Assembly: GCA_019750335.1 (NCBI GenBank)
Contig: JAIEOQ010000003.1
Coordinates: 310,001-374,000 of the forward strand
Length of the DNA: 64,000 nt
Direction: 5' to 3'
Source: Candidatus Obscuribacterales bacterium
GTDB lineage: Bacteria > Cyanobacteriota > Vampirovibrionia > Obscuribacterales > Obscuribacteraceae
In this document: positions 54,368 to 63,632 of the stretch, in pieces
Numbering within the stretch: the stretch's first letter is position 1
How the letters are laid out: each line of letters begins with the position of its first letter
Notes under the pieces: model-generated
Databases searched by the model: none
Told to the model about the DNA's origin: nothing
The model's input: the letters and a program-made list of their open reading frames with translations, nothing else
Program-made: the position numbers and the translations under genes

Positions 54368-55813
54368 ATGTTGAGAGAAATATCGAAATATCCGCTCAAA
54401 ATTCAAGGACAAAACTCCACGGATCTAAATGAAGTCCGCAGTCCTTATGATGGAGAAGTGATTGCCGCAGTTGCTCAAGCAGATGAGAAAGCAATCAAAG
54501 CAGCCATTACTCAAGCTGATGATACTTTTCGCAAAGTAATGAGCAAAATGCCGGCTCACAAGCGGGCTGATATTTTGTCTAAAGCAGCAAAATTGATCGA
54601 GCAAAAACAGGAAGAGTTTGCTCGAATCATCGCTCTTGAAGGCGGCAAACCGATTAAAGATGCGCGTATTGAAGTTTCGCGAGCCGTTTCCACTTTTACA
54701 ATTGCCGCTGAAGAGACTTTACGTCTTGATGGCGAACAGATAGCCATGGATCGCCAGCCGGGCAATGAAGGACGAATCGGCTTGATTGTTCGTCAACCGA
54801 TTGGTGTGATCGGTGCAATCACTCCTTTTAATTTCCCGCTTAATTTGGTTGCGCACAAGTTAGCCCCGGCAATTGCTTCCGGTTGTACAGTCGTGCTAAA
54901 GCCGGCAAGCCAAACACCGGTTTCAAGCTTAATGCTGGCCGAAGTGCTGGCCGAGGCCGGATTGCCTGAAGGCGCTTTAGTTCTAACCCCTTGCCGTGGT
55001 AGCAAAGCAATTGCTTTAGTTAGCGATCCGCGCATTGCTATGCTTACTTTTACCGGCTCACAAGACGTCGGCTGGAGATTACGCCATCAAATTGCTCCAG
55101 GCACGCGAATCATTCTTGAGCTTGGCGGTAACGCCGGACTGGTCGTTCATGGCGATGCCGATCTTGAAGCGGCCAGTCGAGCTGCTTGTCGCGGCGGTTA
55201 TGTTAATGCCGGCCAAACTTGCATTTCAGTACAACGTGTTTATGTTCAAGACAAGGTTTACGATCAATTTGTCGATAAATTTGTCGGCTTAGTGAAAAAC
55301 TTGAAATTAGGCAATCCAATTGAAGAAACAACTGATATCGGACCGATGATCGATAGCGGTTCAGTTGATAAAACACTTGAGTGGATTGAAGGTGCAGTTA
55401 AATCCGGGGCTAAACTTTTAGCCGGTGGCAAAAAACAGGCTAATAATCTGCTTGAACCGACTGTACTTACTGAAACCAAAGCTGACCTGCCGGTTGTTTG
55501 TCAGGAAGTTTTTGGACCGGTAGTGGCAATCATGAAATACAAAGATATGGATGAAGCGATTGCTTTGATGAATGATTCACGCTACGGCTTGCAAGCCGGT
55601 GTGTTTACACAAAACCTTGAATTGGCTTTTAAAGCAGCACGTCAAATTGATGCCGGCGGTGTCATGGTAAACGATGCTCCGACTTTCCGCGCTGATCATA
55701 TGCCTTATGGCGGACGCAAAGAATCCGGTGTCGGACTGGAAGGCGTTAAATATGCTATCGCTGAAATGACACAGCCAAAATTCATCTGTCTCAATTTACC
55801 GCCTTTAACTTAA
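54368..55813 (+). CDS. Aldehyde dehydrogenase superfamily protein
   Basis: NAD(P)-dependent oxidation of an aldehyde. Motifs: GAITPFNFPLNLVAHKLAPA (catalytic Asn), ILELGGNAGLVVHGDADLE (general-base Glu), NAGQTCISVQRVYV (catalytic Cys) and CQEVFGPVVAIMKY. Closest in feel to lactaldehyde or GapN-like subgroups, but the substrate is open. Overlaps nanE by TAATG at 55811-55815, so the two are translated together. Confidence 0.92.
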   Translation: MLREISKYPLKIQGQNSTDLNEVRSPYDGEVIAAVAQADEKAIKAAITQADDTFRKVMSKMPAHKRADILSKAAKLIEQKQEEFARIIALEGGKPIKDARIEVSRAVSTFTIAAEETLRLDGEQIAMDRQPGNEGRIGLIVRQPIGVIGAITPFNFPLNLVAHKLAPAIASGCTVVLKPASQTPVSSLMLAEVLAEAGLPEGALVLTPCRGSKAIALVSDPRIAMLTFTGSQDVGWRLRHQIAPGTRIILELGGNAGLVVHGDADLEAASRAACRGGYVNAGQTCISVQRVYVQDKVYDQFVDKFVGLVKNLKLGNPIEETTDIGPMIDSGSVDKTLEWIEGAVKSGAKLLAGGKKQANNLLEPTVLTETKADLPVVCQEVFGPVVAIMKYKDMDEAIALMNDSRYGLQAGVFTQNLELAFKAARQIDAGGVMVNDAPTFRADHMPYGGRKESGVGLEGVKYAIAEMTQPKFICLNLPPLT

Positions 55814-56532
55814 TGAGCATCCTGGAAAAACTCAAAGGCGGCTTGATTGTCTCCTGCCAAGCAAGCGAAGGCGAACCGCTCGATCGTCCGGAGCATCTTT
55901 GGGCTTTGTCTCACTCGGCTTTAAATGGTGGTGCCTGCGCTCTTCGTCTTGAAGGAGCAAAAAATATCGCGTACATGCGCGATCAAACGACAGTGCCGAT
56001 TATTGGTTTAAGTAAAAGTACGGTCATTCAAGAAAAGGATCGTTTGAGCAGTGTTTATATCACTGCTACTTATGCCGAAGCCGAGGAGATTGCTCGTTCC
56101 GGTGCCGATATTATCGCTCTTGATGCGACTGCGCGTCCGCGACTTGACGGTTCAACTCTTGCCGAGTTAATTGAAGCTATACATAATAAGTTAGACAAGC
56201 TGGTTTGGGCTGATGTTTCCACCTATGAAGAAGGGCTGGCGGCCTCGGAGTTAGGAGCTGATGTCATTTCGACGACTTTGTACGGTTATACTCAAGAGAC
56301 AAAAATGCCCGCTGAAAGCGGTCCGGATTTTGAGCTTTTAGCTAAGCTCTGTCGTAATTTGTCTAAACCAGTAGTGCTGGAAGGACGAGTCTGGTGGCCT
56401 GCCGATATTAGCCGCGCTTACGAATTGGGCGCTTTCAGCTGTGTGGTTGGCTCAGCGATTACTCGCCCGCAGCTGATTACAAAACGCTTCGTCAAAGCAA
56501 TTCCGACAGCGCATAAGATGCCGGAAAGCTAG
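55813..56532 (+). CDS. nanE: N-acetylmannosamine-6-phosphate 2-epimerase
   Basis: TIM-barrel epimerase producing GlcNAc-6-P, the substrate of NagA at 11 kb. Seen: KGGLIVSCQASEGEPLDRPE, VPIIGLSKS, GADIIALDATARPR, LVWADVSTYEEGLAASELGA, ISTTLYGYT and the C-terminal VVGSAITRPQLITKRF. 239 residues, family length. No sialate lyase or ManNAc kinase is nearby except the ROK kinase at 12.2 kb. Confidence 0.92.
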   Translation: MSILEKLKGGLIVSCQASEGEPLDRPEHLWALSHSALNGGACALRLEGAKNIAYMRDQTTVPIIGLSKSTVIQEKDRLSSVYITATYAEAEEIARSGADIIALDATARPRLDGSTLAELIEAIHNKLDKLVWADVSTYEEGLAASELGADVISTTLYGYTQETKMPAESGPDFELLAKLCRNLSKPVVLEGRVWWPADISRAYELGAFSCVVGSAITRPQLITKRFVKAIPTAHKMPES

Positions 56533-56533
56533 C

Positions 56534-58255
56534 ATGTCGCAATATTCTATTTGGCTCTGGATTCTTGTTACAACCTGCATACTTGGCTTAATTGCCAGGA
56601 TACGTATTGATTGGCGTTGGACCTGGGGGTTCAGCGTACAACAGATATTAATCGCCTGTTTGGCCGTAATCGGTTTGACTGTCGGTCCGCAATCAACTTG
56701 GGCTTTCATTAGCTGGACGCTTTTTCTTGTTTTTTATATGGGCAGGCTGATTCTTTCCGGTTCAATCGCTTACGATTTAAGCCTTTTGCGTGCTCAACAA
56801 GCTTTGAAAAAAGCATCTTTCCTGAAAATTGTGCTTTGGGGACCACCCGGTGAGTTTTGGCACGATCTAGCTTTGCTTGAAAATGATTATTTGCGCGGAG
56901 ATCAAGTTGCCGCTCAAAAACGTAGTGAAAAATGGCGTTCTTTCTGGTCGGTGCCTAAAGTACAAGAGCTTTTAACTACTTACAATCTTTTAGGAAAATC
57001 ATTGATCCGAGACTGGCAAGGTGTGGTCAATGATTTTGCTGCCTCACGTTTGCAATACGATAAAACAGCGGCACGTAGCGGCGCTTCTTATCCGGTGGCA
57101 GCAGCTTTAGCTGCCAGCCGTGCTTATGCTGAGCTTGGACAGTTTGATAAATGTATTGAAATTCTAGAAGCTTGCGATTTACCTGCTGCCAATTATTCAC
57201 GTTTGTCTTTGGATTCAATCTTTCTTTCTTTTTTCGCTCTATTCGGCTCAACGGCCATAGTTGAGCGTATTCTCAAAGATATGTCCAAGCTCAAAGGCGG
57301 TCTGCCAGATTTTGCTCGTACTTTTTGGCAAGCTCACGCTGAATCAACCGCTGGAAATTTTTTGGCGGCCCACAGTCTATATAATCGAGCTTTAAGCGAA
57401 GTCCCGGCTGTAGATAAAGCTTGGTTTGAACGAATAAGCTATCAGCTGAAGTTGACTGAAGAAAAACTTTCAACAACCAACCAAGATTGTTTAAGCCGAA
57501 GCGACGATAATCAAGCAGGCGAGAATGCCGGCACCTTACTCCCGGAGCGAAAAGCAGCTTCAGCGCGAGCCGAAGCGATTATGCGTCGTTGCTTGATGAT
57601 CTCCGACATCATCTATGGTGGCAGACAAAGAAAAGGTGTAAAAATCGTTGCTTTACTGCTTGCCCTGGTATTTTTCATTACAGCCGGTGCTCACAGTTTC
57701 AAGCTGCCTTTTTGGCAAAATTTATATGCTTATTCTTTTGCTTACGGCGCTCTTGCTGCCGGCTTTGTTTTGCAAGGAGAGTGGTGGCGTTTACTTACAT
57801 ATCAGTTTTTGCACGCCAATGTTTCTCATCTGTTCATGAATCTTTTCGGGCTTATTTGGCTGGGGAAATTCGTTGAAAATATTTTTGGCACAAAAAGATT
57901 TTTGGTTATTTATTTTGGCTCGGGCTTTTTAAGCGGATTAGCGCAAATGCTTATTTCACCGGAGCAGATTGCTGTTGGCGCCTCCGGTGCCGTTATGGGT
58001 ATTTTTGGTGCATCGGCTGCTGCGACTGTGCGTCTGAAAGATGTTTTGCCGCCGCGAATCCGAAAGGCAGAACTTAATTGGATGTTCTGGCTGGCCCTCA
58101 TGCAAGTTACTTTCGACCAAGTAATCAATTTTGTTTCAGCTAAGATGGGCGGGCATGGCGATGCGGTGCGCATTGCTTCCTTTGCTCATATCGGCGGAAT
58201 GATCAGCGGTTTTATTCTTGGCTTCATGTTACCTCTAAAAAAGTTTGAGGAATAA
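56534..58255 (+). CDS. Rhomboid intramembrane protease with helical-repeat N-terminal half
   Basis: The C-terminal rhomboid domain (about residues 360-570) has HANVSHLFMNLFGLIWLG, the catalytic Ser in AVGASGAVMGIFGASAAA and His in SFAHIGGMISGFILGFM. The N-terminal half begins with three membrane helices and then TPR-like helical hairpins (AAALAASRAYAELGQFDKCI, FLAAHSLYNRALSEVPAVDK). Similar fusions exist in cyanobacteria-like genomes. Begins one base after the nanE stop. Confidence 0.88.
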   Translation: MSQYSIWLWILVTTCILGLIARIRIDWRWTWGFSVQQILIACLAVIGLTVGPQSTWAFISWTLFLVFYMGRLILSGSIAYDLSLLRAQQALKKASFLKIVLWGPPGEFWHDLALLENDYLRGDQVAAQKRSEKWRSFWSVPKVQELLTTYNLLGKSLIRDWQGVVNDFAASRLQYDKTAARSGASYPVAAALAASRAYAELGQFDKCIEILEACDLPAANYSRLSLDSIFLSFFALFGSTAIVERILKDMSKLKGGLPDFARTFWQAHAESTAGNFLAAHSLYNRALSEVPAVDKAWFERISYQLKLTEEKLSTTNQDCLSRSDDNQAGENAGTLLPERKAASARAEAIMRRCLMISDIIYGGRQRKGVKIVALLLALVFFITAGAHSFKLPFWQNLYAYSFAYGALAAGFVLQGEWWRLLTYQFLHANVSHLFMNLFGLIWLGKFVENIFGTKRFLVIYFGSGFLSGLAQMLISPEQIAVGASGAVMGIFGASAAATVRLKDVLPPRIRKAELNWMFWLALMQVTFDQVINFVSAKMGGHGDAVRIASFAHIGGMISGFILGFMLPLKKFEE

Positions 58256-58302
58256 GACAAAAATCGCTAAAGTAGATATGTTGGCTTAGGAGCGTTGATT
58301 TT

Positions 58303-58881
58303 ATGCATGATTGTCCAGCTTGTCGGGTGCCTTTACATGGCTATGAAGAAGTCTGTCCGTCTTGTGGCACACGCCAGATTGTAAAAAAACGTTCTTCCGC
58401 TTTTGGCTCTTTTAAGCCGGAGCAGCCAGGCATTAACTGGGTGCCTTTCATCCTGACTTTTGTTGTTGTCGGTGCAGCTTTACTATTTGCTTTTTTTAGT
58501 TCGCCTTTAGGTAAAGTCCTGACTCAAGGTCCGCCGGCCGAAGATCCGATGGCAAAGCTGACATATATTGATGCGCGCAACATAATTGAGTCTGAAATAA
58601 CTAAAGGGCTTGAAGGTGTTGGTGCCACAGGTAAATTTACTTGGGCTGATTTGACCAGTAATGCACCTTTGGATAAGGGCACGGATCAGAATATGCAATT
58701 GACTGTTGATACTTCTTTGCCCAGTACCGAAGTAAGAAAAAGTATTATCGATCCGATTAAAGACTATATGGAAAAAGCCAAAATTATGAGCCTGGTGATG
58801 AATGACGCTAAGTCACACGCGACCTGGACTTATAATGTCGCTCCGGCAGCCGCTCCGCCCAGCGATGAAGCTGCTGAATAA
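58303..58881 (+). CDS. Zinc-ribbon single-pass membrane protein
   Basis: ATG 58303 has AGGAG ten bases upstream. N-terminal ribbon (CPACRVPLHGYEEVCPSCG), membrane helix (WVPFILTFVVVGAALLFAFFS) and a soluble C-terminal part of about 110 residues, mixed strand and helix (DARNIIESEITKGLEGVGAT, NMQLTVDTSLPSTEVRKSII). Function unknown. Similar in plan to the ribbon protein at 37 kb but without its PEGA-like domain. Confidence 0.75.
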   Translation: MHDCPACRVPLHGYEEVCPSCGTRQIVKKRSSAFGSFKPEQPGINWVPFILTFVVVGAALLFAFFSSPLGKVLTQGPPAEDPMAKLTYIDARNIIESEITKGLEGVGATGKFTWADLTSNAPLDKGTDQNMQLTVDTSLPSTEVRKSIIDPIKDYMEKAKIMSLVMNDAKSHATWTYNVAPAAAPPSDEAAE

Positions 58882-58970
58882 GTCAAAACCTGCTTTGGCT
58901 CTGCTTTTTAGCTCGCCTGTTCGTTTATGAGAAAATTTAAATTAGGTAGCGGAAAATACTAATAGCTGCC

Positions 58971-58998
58971 TTGACCCTTTCTTACAACCAGGTATTCT
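58971..58998 (+). promoter_or_regulatory. Candidate sigma-70 promoter
   Basis: TTGACC and TATTCT separated by 16 bases, about 75 bases before the gene at 59072. Matches are partial (5/6 and 4/6), so chance cannot be excluded. Confidence 0.3.
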
Positions 58999-59071
58999 TG
59001 ACATGTGGTCAGCGTCGTTAGACCGTGATCCGTTTTTGGCTATCCTTGTCGATTGCAATGGAGAAATATAG

Positions 59072-59476
59072 ATGCACAGAGCTTTCTCAGAGAGTATGCG
59101 TAAACAAAGTGCTTTTCGTTCCATGGCTGATCATGACCGTGCTTCAAAAACTAGATTGACGGTAAATATGCATGGGGATGTGTATAAGAAGAACGAGTTT
59201 GGTCAAGTAATTACTTTCAGATACGCTCACAGTGGCGTGATCTTCTCTTTTAGTTATGATGCCGAAGGTCATGTAAGCGATATCGATAGCTCAAGCGGTT
59301 GGGTTTGGAAAAAAATTCGCAGCGGCGATTTTGAAGGTTGGCAAATACGCAACTGTTTTGATCGCTGGTATGTCAAGAGTACCGACTGTTGCGATATTTT
59401 TGTCGGCGATTCCGGTGTAAACGCCGTTGGCAACAACGTCGCAATGATGATGCTTCCGGAAAAACATACAAGTTAG
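59072..59476 (+). CDS. Hypothetical protein, 134 residues, YD-repeat-like
   Basis: ATG 59072 has GGAG eight bases upstream. A central segment (GQVITFRYAHSGVIFSFSYDAEGHVSDIDSSS) resembles single YD/RHS-type beta-hairpin repeats. The rest is aromatic-rich (GWVWKKIRSGDFEGWQIRNC, FDRWYVKSTDCCDIFV). No signal or membrane helix. Convergent with the VOC gene. Confidence 0.62.
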   Translation: MHRAFSESMRKQSAFRSMADHDRASKTRLTVNMHGDVYKKNEFGQVITFRYAHSGVIFSFSYDAEGHVSDIDSSSGWVWKKIRSGDFEGWQIRNCFDRWYVKSTDCCDIFVGDSGVNAVGNNVAMMMLPEKHTS

Positions 59477-59489
59477 TTTAGAGTGCCTA

Positions 59490-59927
59490 TTATTTAGCGA
59501 CCATACTGAAGATTGAAAGTCGGTTGCCATCAAGATCGGTGAAATCAGCTGATAATCCGACTTGATCTCCTTCTTCGCAAACTTGTCTCGGTTCGCTATC
59601 AAATTTGATGCCGGCGTCTTTCAGGGTGGCGTATGCTTCTTTGATATTGTCGACATTGAACACCATATATGGCGAATTCTCTGCAGCTTTGCTCATCGTC
59701 GATGCGCAAGTTGTTGTTGTTGTTGTCGCCTCACTGTTTGCGCATTCGCTTATTTGATGTAGAGCTAAAGTTGTATCGCCGGTTTTCAACTCAGCCCAAC
59801 CGGGATGATTTACTTTGATCTCCAGTCCTAATTTGTCGCGATAAAATTCAGCGGCTTTGTTTGTGTCGCCTACATACAAAATGATGTAAGACAGTGCGGA
59901 AACTTTTATTCCCGTGCTTGCTGGCAT
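59490..59927 (-). CDS. VOC-family (glyoxalase/bleomycin-resistance-like) protein
   Basis: The beta-alpha-beta pattern ALSYIILYVGDTNKAAEFYRDKLGLEIKV, TTLALHQISE, YMVFNVDNIKEAYATLKDAGI and DFTDLDGNRLSIF is typical of the vicinal-oxygen-chelate fold. GGAG lies seven bases before ATG 59927. A Ser/Thr stretch (SEATTTTTTCASTM) interrupts the second half-domain. Substrate unknown. Confidence 0.85.
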   Translation of the reverse strand: MPASTGIKVSALSYIILYVGDTNKAAEFYRDKLGLEIKVNHPGWAELKTGDTTLALHQISECANSEATTTTTTCASTMSKAAENSPYMVFNVDNIKEAYATLKDAGIKFDSEPRQVCEEGDQVGLSADFTDLDGNRLSIFSMVAK

Positions 59928-59978
59928 CTTTTCTCTCCTGGCTTTGGACCGATTTAGCGGCTGCGCTTATGTTTCAGC

Positions 59979-60713
59979 TTAGTTTTTGCTGAATATAGTT
60001 TTGAAGAACTTAGCGATTGGATCGTAATAATCATCAACGATGCGTTCTTTCAGCGGAATAATCGCGTTGTCGGTAATGTGGATATCTTCCGGACAAACTT
60101 CGCTACAACATTTAGTGATATTGCAGAAGCCGACGCCGCCTTCGTCATGAAGGAATTTCATGCGATCGCCTTGGTCTAAGGGGTGCATCTCCAAGCTGGC
60201 AACACGAACCATGAAACGCGGACCGATGAAAGCATCTTTGCGATCGTGGTCGCGCAGCACGTGACACACGTCTTGGCAAAGGAAGCATTCAATACATTTG
60301 CGGAACTCTTGAACACGTTCCACATCTTCCTGATACATCACCCATTTGGCATCTTCTTTCGGAGTGAAAGGTTTAATGCGCTTGTTCTGTTCGTAGTTCC
60401 AGGATACGTCTGTCACTAAATCGCGCATCAAAGGGAATGTACGCAAAGGCTCAACAAAGATAATTTCACCTTCGGCAAAAGATTCCATTCTGCTTTTGCA
60501 CATAAGTGAAGGGCGTCCGTTGACTTCGGCGCTGCAAGAGCCGCATTTAGCTGCTTTGCAGTTCCAGCGTACGGCTAGATCAGGATCGATTTCGCGTTGT
60601 ATGTAATGAATGGCGTCCAGTACAACCATGCCGTCTTCGACAGGAACGGTGTACTCTTTAAAGTCACCACCTGTGGCATCACCACGAAATACTCTCATTT
60701 GTGCATTACGCAT
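59979..60713 (-). CDS. sdhB: Succinate dehydrogenase iron-sulfur subunit
   Basis: Carries [2Fe-2S] (RWNCKAAKCGSCSAEVNGRP, CKSR), [4Fe-4S] and [3Fe-4S] sites (CIECFLCQDVCHVL; CNITKCCSEVCPEDI). 244 residues. The start overlaps the sdhA stop by eight bases. Transfers electrons from the flavin subunit to the membrane subunit and quinone. Either direction (fumarate reductase) cannot be excluded from sequence. Confidence 0.95.
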   Translation of the reverse strand: MRNAQMRVFRGDATGGDFKEYTVPVEDGMVVLDAIHYIQREIDPDLAVRWNCKAAKCGSCSAEVNGRPSLMCKSRMESFAEGEIIFVEPLRTFPLMRDLVTDVSWNYEQNKRIKPFTPKEDAKWVMYQEDVERVQEFRKCIECFLCQDVCHVLRDHDRKDAFIGPRFMVRVASLEMHPLDQGDRMKFLHDEGGVGFCNITKCCSEVCPEDIHITDNAIIPLKERIVDDYYDPIAKFFKTIFSKN

Positions 60714-62532
60714 GGGCTGTCTCCTTTTTCTTCAAGAGATCTTTAAGTTCAGCAGGCATTTCCGAAAGTGGAGTTTTTACTAGTTTCATCTGTCCGCCGC
60801 CGGCATGTGAAACTGCGGTATTCTCGTGACCGAGGTTATCGTCTGTTTCAGGGAAATCCAAACGGCTGTGTGCGCCACGGCTTTCTTTACGCGATTGAGC
60901 GCTGCGGCCAATCGCTTCAACTGCAATGAGCATGTTGGAGAGATCACGGCAGAGGTGCCAGCCTGGATTGTAATTCTTGCCGCCGGAGCAACCGACTTGC
61001 TTAATCTCTTCTTTGAGTTTTTCCAGATCGGCTAAGCCTTTTTGCATATCGGCTTCTTCGCGGAAGATGCCAAAACTGCTACCGGCAATTTCATGCATTT
61101 TTAATTGCAGTTTGTAGGGGTTCGGTCCGCTGGCCCGTTTGAACGGAGCTTCAAGTTCATCGATAGCTGCTTTCACTTCAGCATCGGATATCTTCGGCAA
61201 ACCGCTTTGACGTGCGGCATAATCGGCGGCGCCGCGTCCGGCTCGACGTCCGAATACAATCAAATCCGAAAGCGAATTTCCGCCTAAACGGTTGGCACCG
61301 TGCATGCCTCCACTACATTCGCCGGCAGCAAAAAGACCGGGGACTTTTGATTCAGCCGTGTCAGCGTCAACTTTAATGCCGCCCATAATGTAGTGCATTG
61401 TCGGTCCGACTTCCATCGGCCCTTTAGTGATATCGACATCGGCCAGATCTTTGAACTGGTGATACATGCTTGGTAGTTTTTTGCGTACACGATCTGCCGG
61501 TTGATAGCTGATATCTAAGAAAACGCCACCGTGAGGCGAGCCGCGACCGGCTTTTACTTCGGTATAAATTGCCCGGGCAACATTGTCTCTGGTCGACAAT
61601 TCAGGCGGGCGGCGATAATCGGTGCGCAGTTTGCCTGCTAAAGTGTCTTCAAGCCAGCGCTCAGCTTCGGTTTCGTCGGCAGCATAATCGGCTTTAGTCG
61701 CTTCAGGCAAATATTTGAACATGAAGCGTTCGCCGTCCGAATTACGCAATTTGCCGCCTTCGCCGCGAACAGCTTCGGTAACAAGAATGCCGCGTACGCC
61801 TGGCGGCCAGACCATACCGGTTGGATGGAATTGAACAAATTCCATGTCGATTAAGTCAGCGCCGGCTTCATAAGCTAGGGCGTGTCCATCGGCTGTATAT
61901 TCCCAAGAGTTGGAAGTCACTGAGAAAGCTCGTCCGACTCCGCCGGTGGCCAAAATAATCGCTTTAGCTTTGAATAGAATATAGCGACCGTCTTCGCGAA
62001 AGTAGCCGAAAGCTCCGGCAATCTTATCGCCGTCTTTAAGCAAACGGCTAATAGTACATTCCATATAAACATCGATGCCCGAATGGACGCCTTTGTCTTG
62101 CAAGGTGCGGATCAACTCCAAACCTGTACGGTCGCCGACGTGGCAGAGCCGTTTGTAAGTGTGTCCGCCGAAAGCTCTTTGCAAAATTTTGCCGTCGTGG
62201 GTGCGGTCGAAAACTGCGCCCCAGCGCTCGAGTTCGTTTACGCATTCCGGCGCTTCTTGGGCATGAAGTTGAGCCATGCGCCAGTTATTTAGATATTTGC
62301 CGCCGATCATTGTGTCACGGAAGTGGGTTTGCCAACCGTCACGAGCGTCGACTGTAGCCATGGCAGCGGCAATTCCGCCTTCTGCCATAACGGTATGTGC
62401 TTTGCCGAGCAAAGATTTGCAGACTAATCCAACTTTTAGTCCTTGAGCGGAAGCTTCAATGGCTGCTCGTAGTCCGGCGCCGCCGGCTCCGATTACAAGC
62501 ACATCGTGTTCTCTGATTTCGTAGTTTGACAT
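60706..62532 (-). CDS. sdhA: Succinate dehydrogenase flavoprotein subunit
   Basis: FAD-binding start (DVLVIGAGGAGLRAAIEASAQG), the FAD-linking His region (KSLLGKAHTVMAEGGIAAAM), the substrate-site Arg/His stretch (DLIDMEFVQFHPTGM), MHYIMGGIKVDADT and the final acceptor motif (GGMHGANRLGGNSLSDLIVFG). 608 residues. Upstream of sdhB and downstream of the membrane subunit. Confidence 0.97.
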   Translation of the reverse strand: MSNYEIREHDVLVIGAGGAGLRAAIEASAQGLKVGLVCKSLLGKAHTVMAEGGIAAAMATVDARDGWQTHFRDTMIGGKYLNNWRMAQLHAQEAPECVNELERWGAVFDRTHDGKILQRAFGGHTYKRLCHVGDRTGLELIRTLQDKGVHSGIDVYMECTISRLLKDGDKIAGAFGYFREDGRYILFKAKAIILATGGVGRAFSVTSNSWEYTADGHALAYEAGADLIDMEFVQFHPTGMVWPPGVRGILVTEAVRGEGGKLRNSDGERFMFKYLPEATKADYAADETEAERWLEDTLAGKLRTDYRRPPELSTRDNVARAIYTEVKAGRGSPHGGVFLDISYQPADRVRKKLPSMYHQFKDLADVDITKGPMEVGPTMHYIMGGIKVDADTAESKVPGLFAAGECSGGMHGANRLGGNSLSDLIVFGRRAGRGAADYAARQSGLPKISDAEVKAAIDELEAPFKRASGPNPYKLQLKMHEIAGSSFGIFREEADMQKGLADLEKLKEEIKQVGCSGGKNYNPGWHLCRDLSNMLIAVEAIGRSAQSRKESRGAHSRLDFPETDDNLGHENTAVSHAGGGQMKLVKTPLSEMPAELKDLLKKKETAHA

Positions 62533-62544
62533 TATCGATAAGCC

Positions 62545-63330
62545 TTATTTTGCAAGAGAGAAGAATACATAGTCCGGAATTACGTTTGAAGCAACGCAGC
62601 GGACATAGAAATCGGTAAAGCCTACGGAGAAAAGGCTAAGCCAAGCCCATAGTTGGTGATTCTCGTTGAGCTTAGTCACCTTCTCCCAGAAAGTCATTGC
62701 TGTTTTGCTGCCTTCGGTGCAGGAGAAGCAATCCAAGCCGCCGCCGACTAAATGTCTGAAAGCGTGACAGCCGAATGTATAGCCTGAAAGAAAAATGACA
62801 TTAGCAAAGAAAATCAAACTGCCGACTGAAAATTGCAGATGGCTGAAATCGAAGAAGTGACCGGCGGTGAAAAGAGTTTGTAGTGCATCCCACCAGAGAA
62901 TGGCCAAAACGATTGTTGCCAGATAAAACATGTAGCGATGAATGTTTTGAATGATAAAAGGAAATTTGCTTTCACCGCAATATTTGTAACCGCCGATACC
63001 GGTAACGCCGCAAGCTGGCGGAGTAAGAAAGAAAGACCGATAATAAGCTTTGCGATAGTAATAACATGTAGCGCGGAATCCGGCTGGAATCCAAAGAATG
63101 AGAATAGCCGGAGAGTAGTGCCACCAGTCGAATTCAAGCTTTGGTGAGTAAAAAGGAGAAAGCAAGTTGCTTACTTCGAAATACTGATTCTCAAAAGCAC
63201 GAACAGTAGCGTAGATAATGAAAAGAGTGAACCCAAGCGCAATTGACGCTGGTCCAAGCCACCAATTATCTTCTCTTCTGGTGCTGAGAAACTGTTTGTT
63301 AGGAATGTCCGCTGGTTTTGTACTAGTCAT
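62545..63330 (-). CDS. Succinate dehydrogenase membrane (cytochrome b-like) subunit
   Basis: About five membrane helices with several histidines that may bind heme (DWWHYSPAILILWIPAGF, IIQNIHRYMFYLA, GCHAFRHLVGG). The stretch RATCYYYRKAYYRSFFLTPPA is characteristic of membrane anchors of the mycobacterial Sdh1 type, which differ from SdhC/SdhD of E. coli. ATG 63330 (MTSTKPADIPN) is preferred over track start 63414. First gene of the operon, gap of 12 bases to sdhA. Confidence 0.85.
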   Translation of the reverse strand: MTSTKPADIPNKQFLSTRREDNWWLGPASIALGFTLFIIYATVRAFENQYFEVSNLLSPFYSPKLEFDWWHYSPAILILWIPAGFRATCYYYRKAYYRSFFLTPPACGVTGIGGYKYCGESKFPFIIQNIHRYMFYLATIVLAILWWDALQTLFTAGHFFDFSHLQFSVGSLIFFANVIFLSGYTFGCHAFRHLVGGGLDCFSCTEGSKTAMTFWEKVTKLNENHQLWAWLSLFSVGFTDFYVRCVASNVIPDYVFFSLAK

Positions 63331-63565
63331 ATTTTGAGACCCATTTAATTCTTCGGCTATATTTTGAACGCGACAGAATATGTCAAGACGATAGCGTTCG
63401 TCAGCTTTTCGCATCCTTAATTATAGCGAGTTCGAGACCTGAAAACGGCTATTTCTGCTTGGTTTATAGACTGTTCATCAAGAGTTGTCGGGAGACGAAC
63501 CAGGCGAGCGCTGGCAAACAGTGGCGGCATTGCTAGTCGTTAGTGCTGTTGGTCGCACTTTAGCA

Positions 63566-63632
63566 AAGTGTTGCTCGCCAGGCGGTGTTGGTGTTGCTCG
63601 CCAAGCGGTGTTGCTGGTGTTCGCTAGGCGGT
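63566..63632. repeat. Short imperfect direct repeats
   Basis: Three tandem copies of about 22-27 bases sharing GTGTTGCTCGCCAGGCGGTG, GTGTTGCTCGCCAAGCGGTG and GTGTTCGCTAGGCGGTTTCG. Lies between the Sdh genes and the TMEM14 gene and overlaps the last bases of the latter. Meaning unknown; may be replication slippage. Confidence 0.6.

Noticed and set aside
63566-63632. CRISPR array at the short direct repeats
   Set aside because: Units are contiguous and imperfect, without spacers or cas genes.
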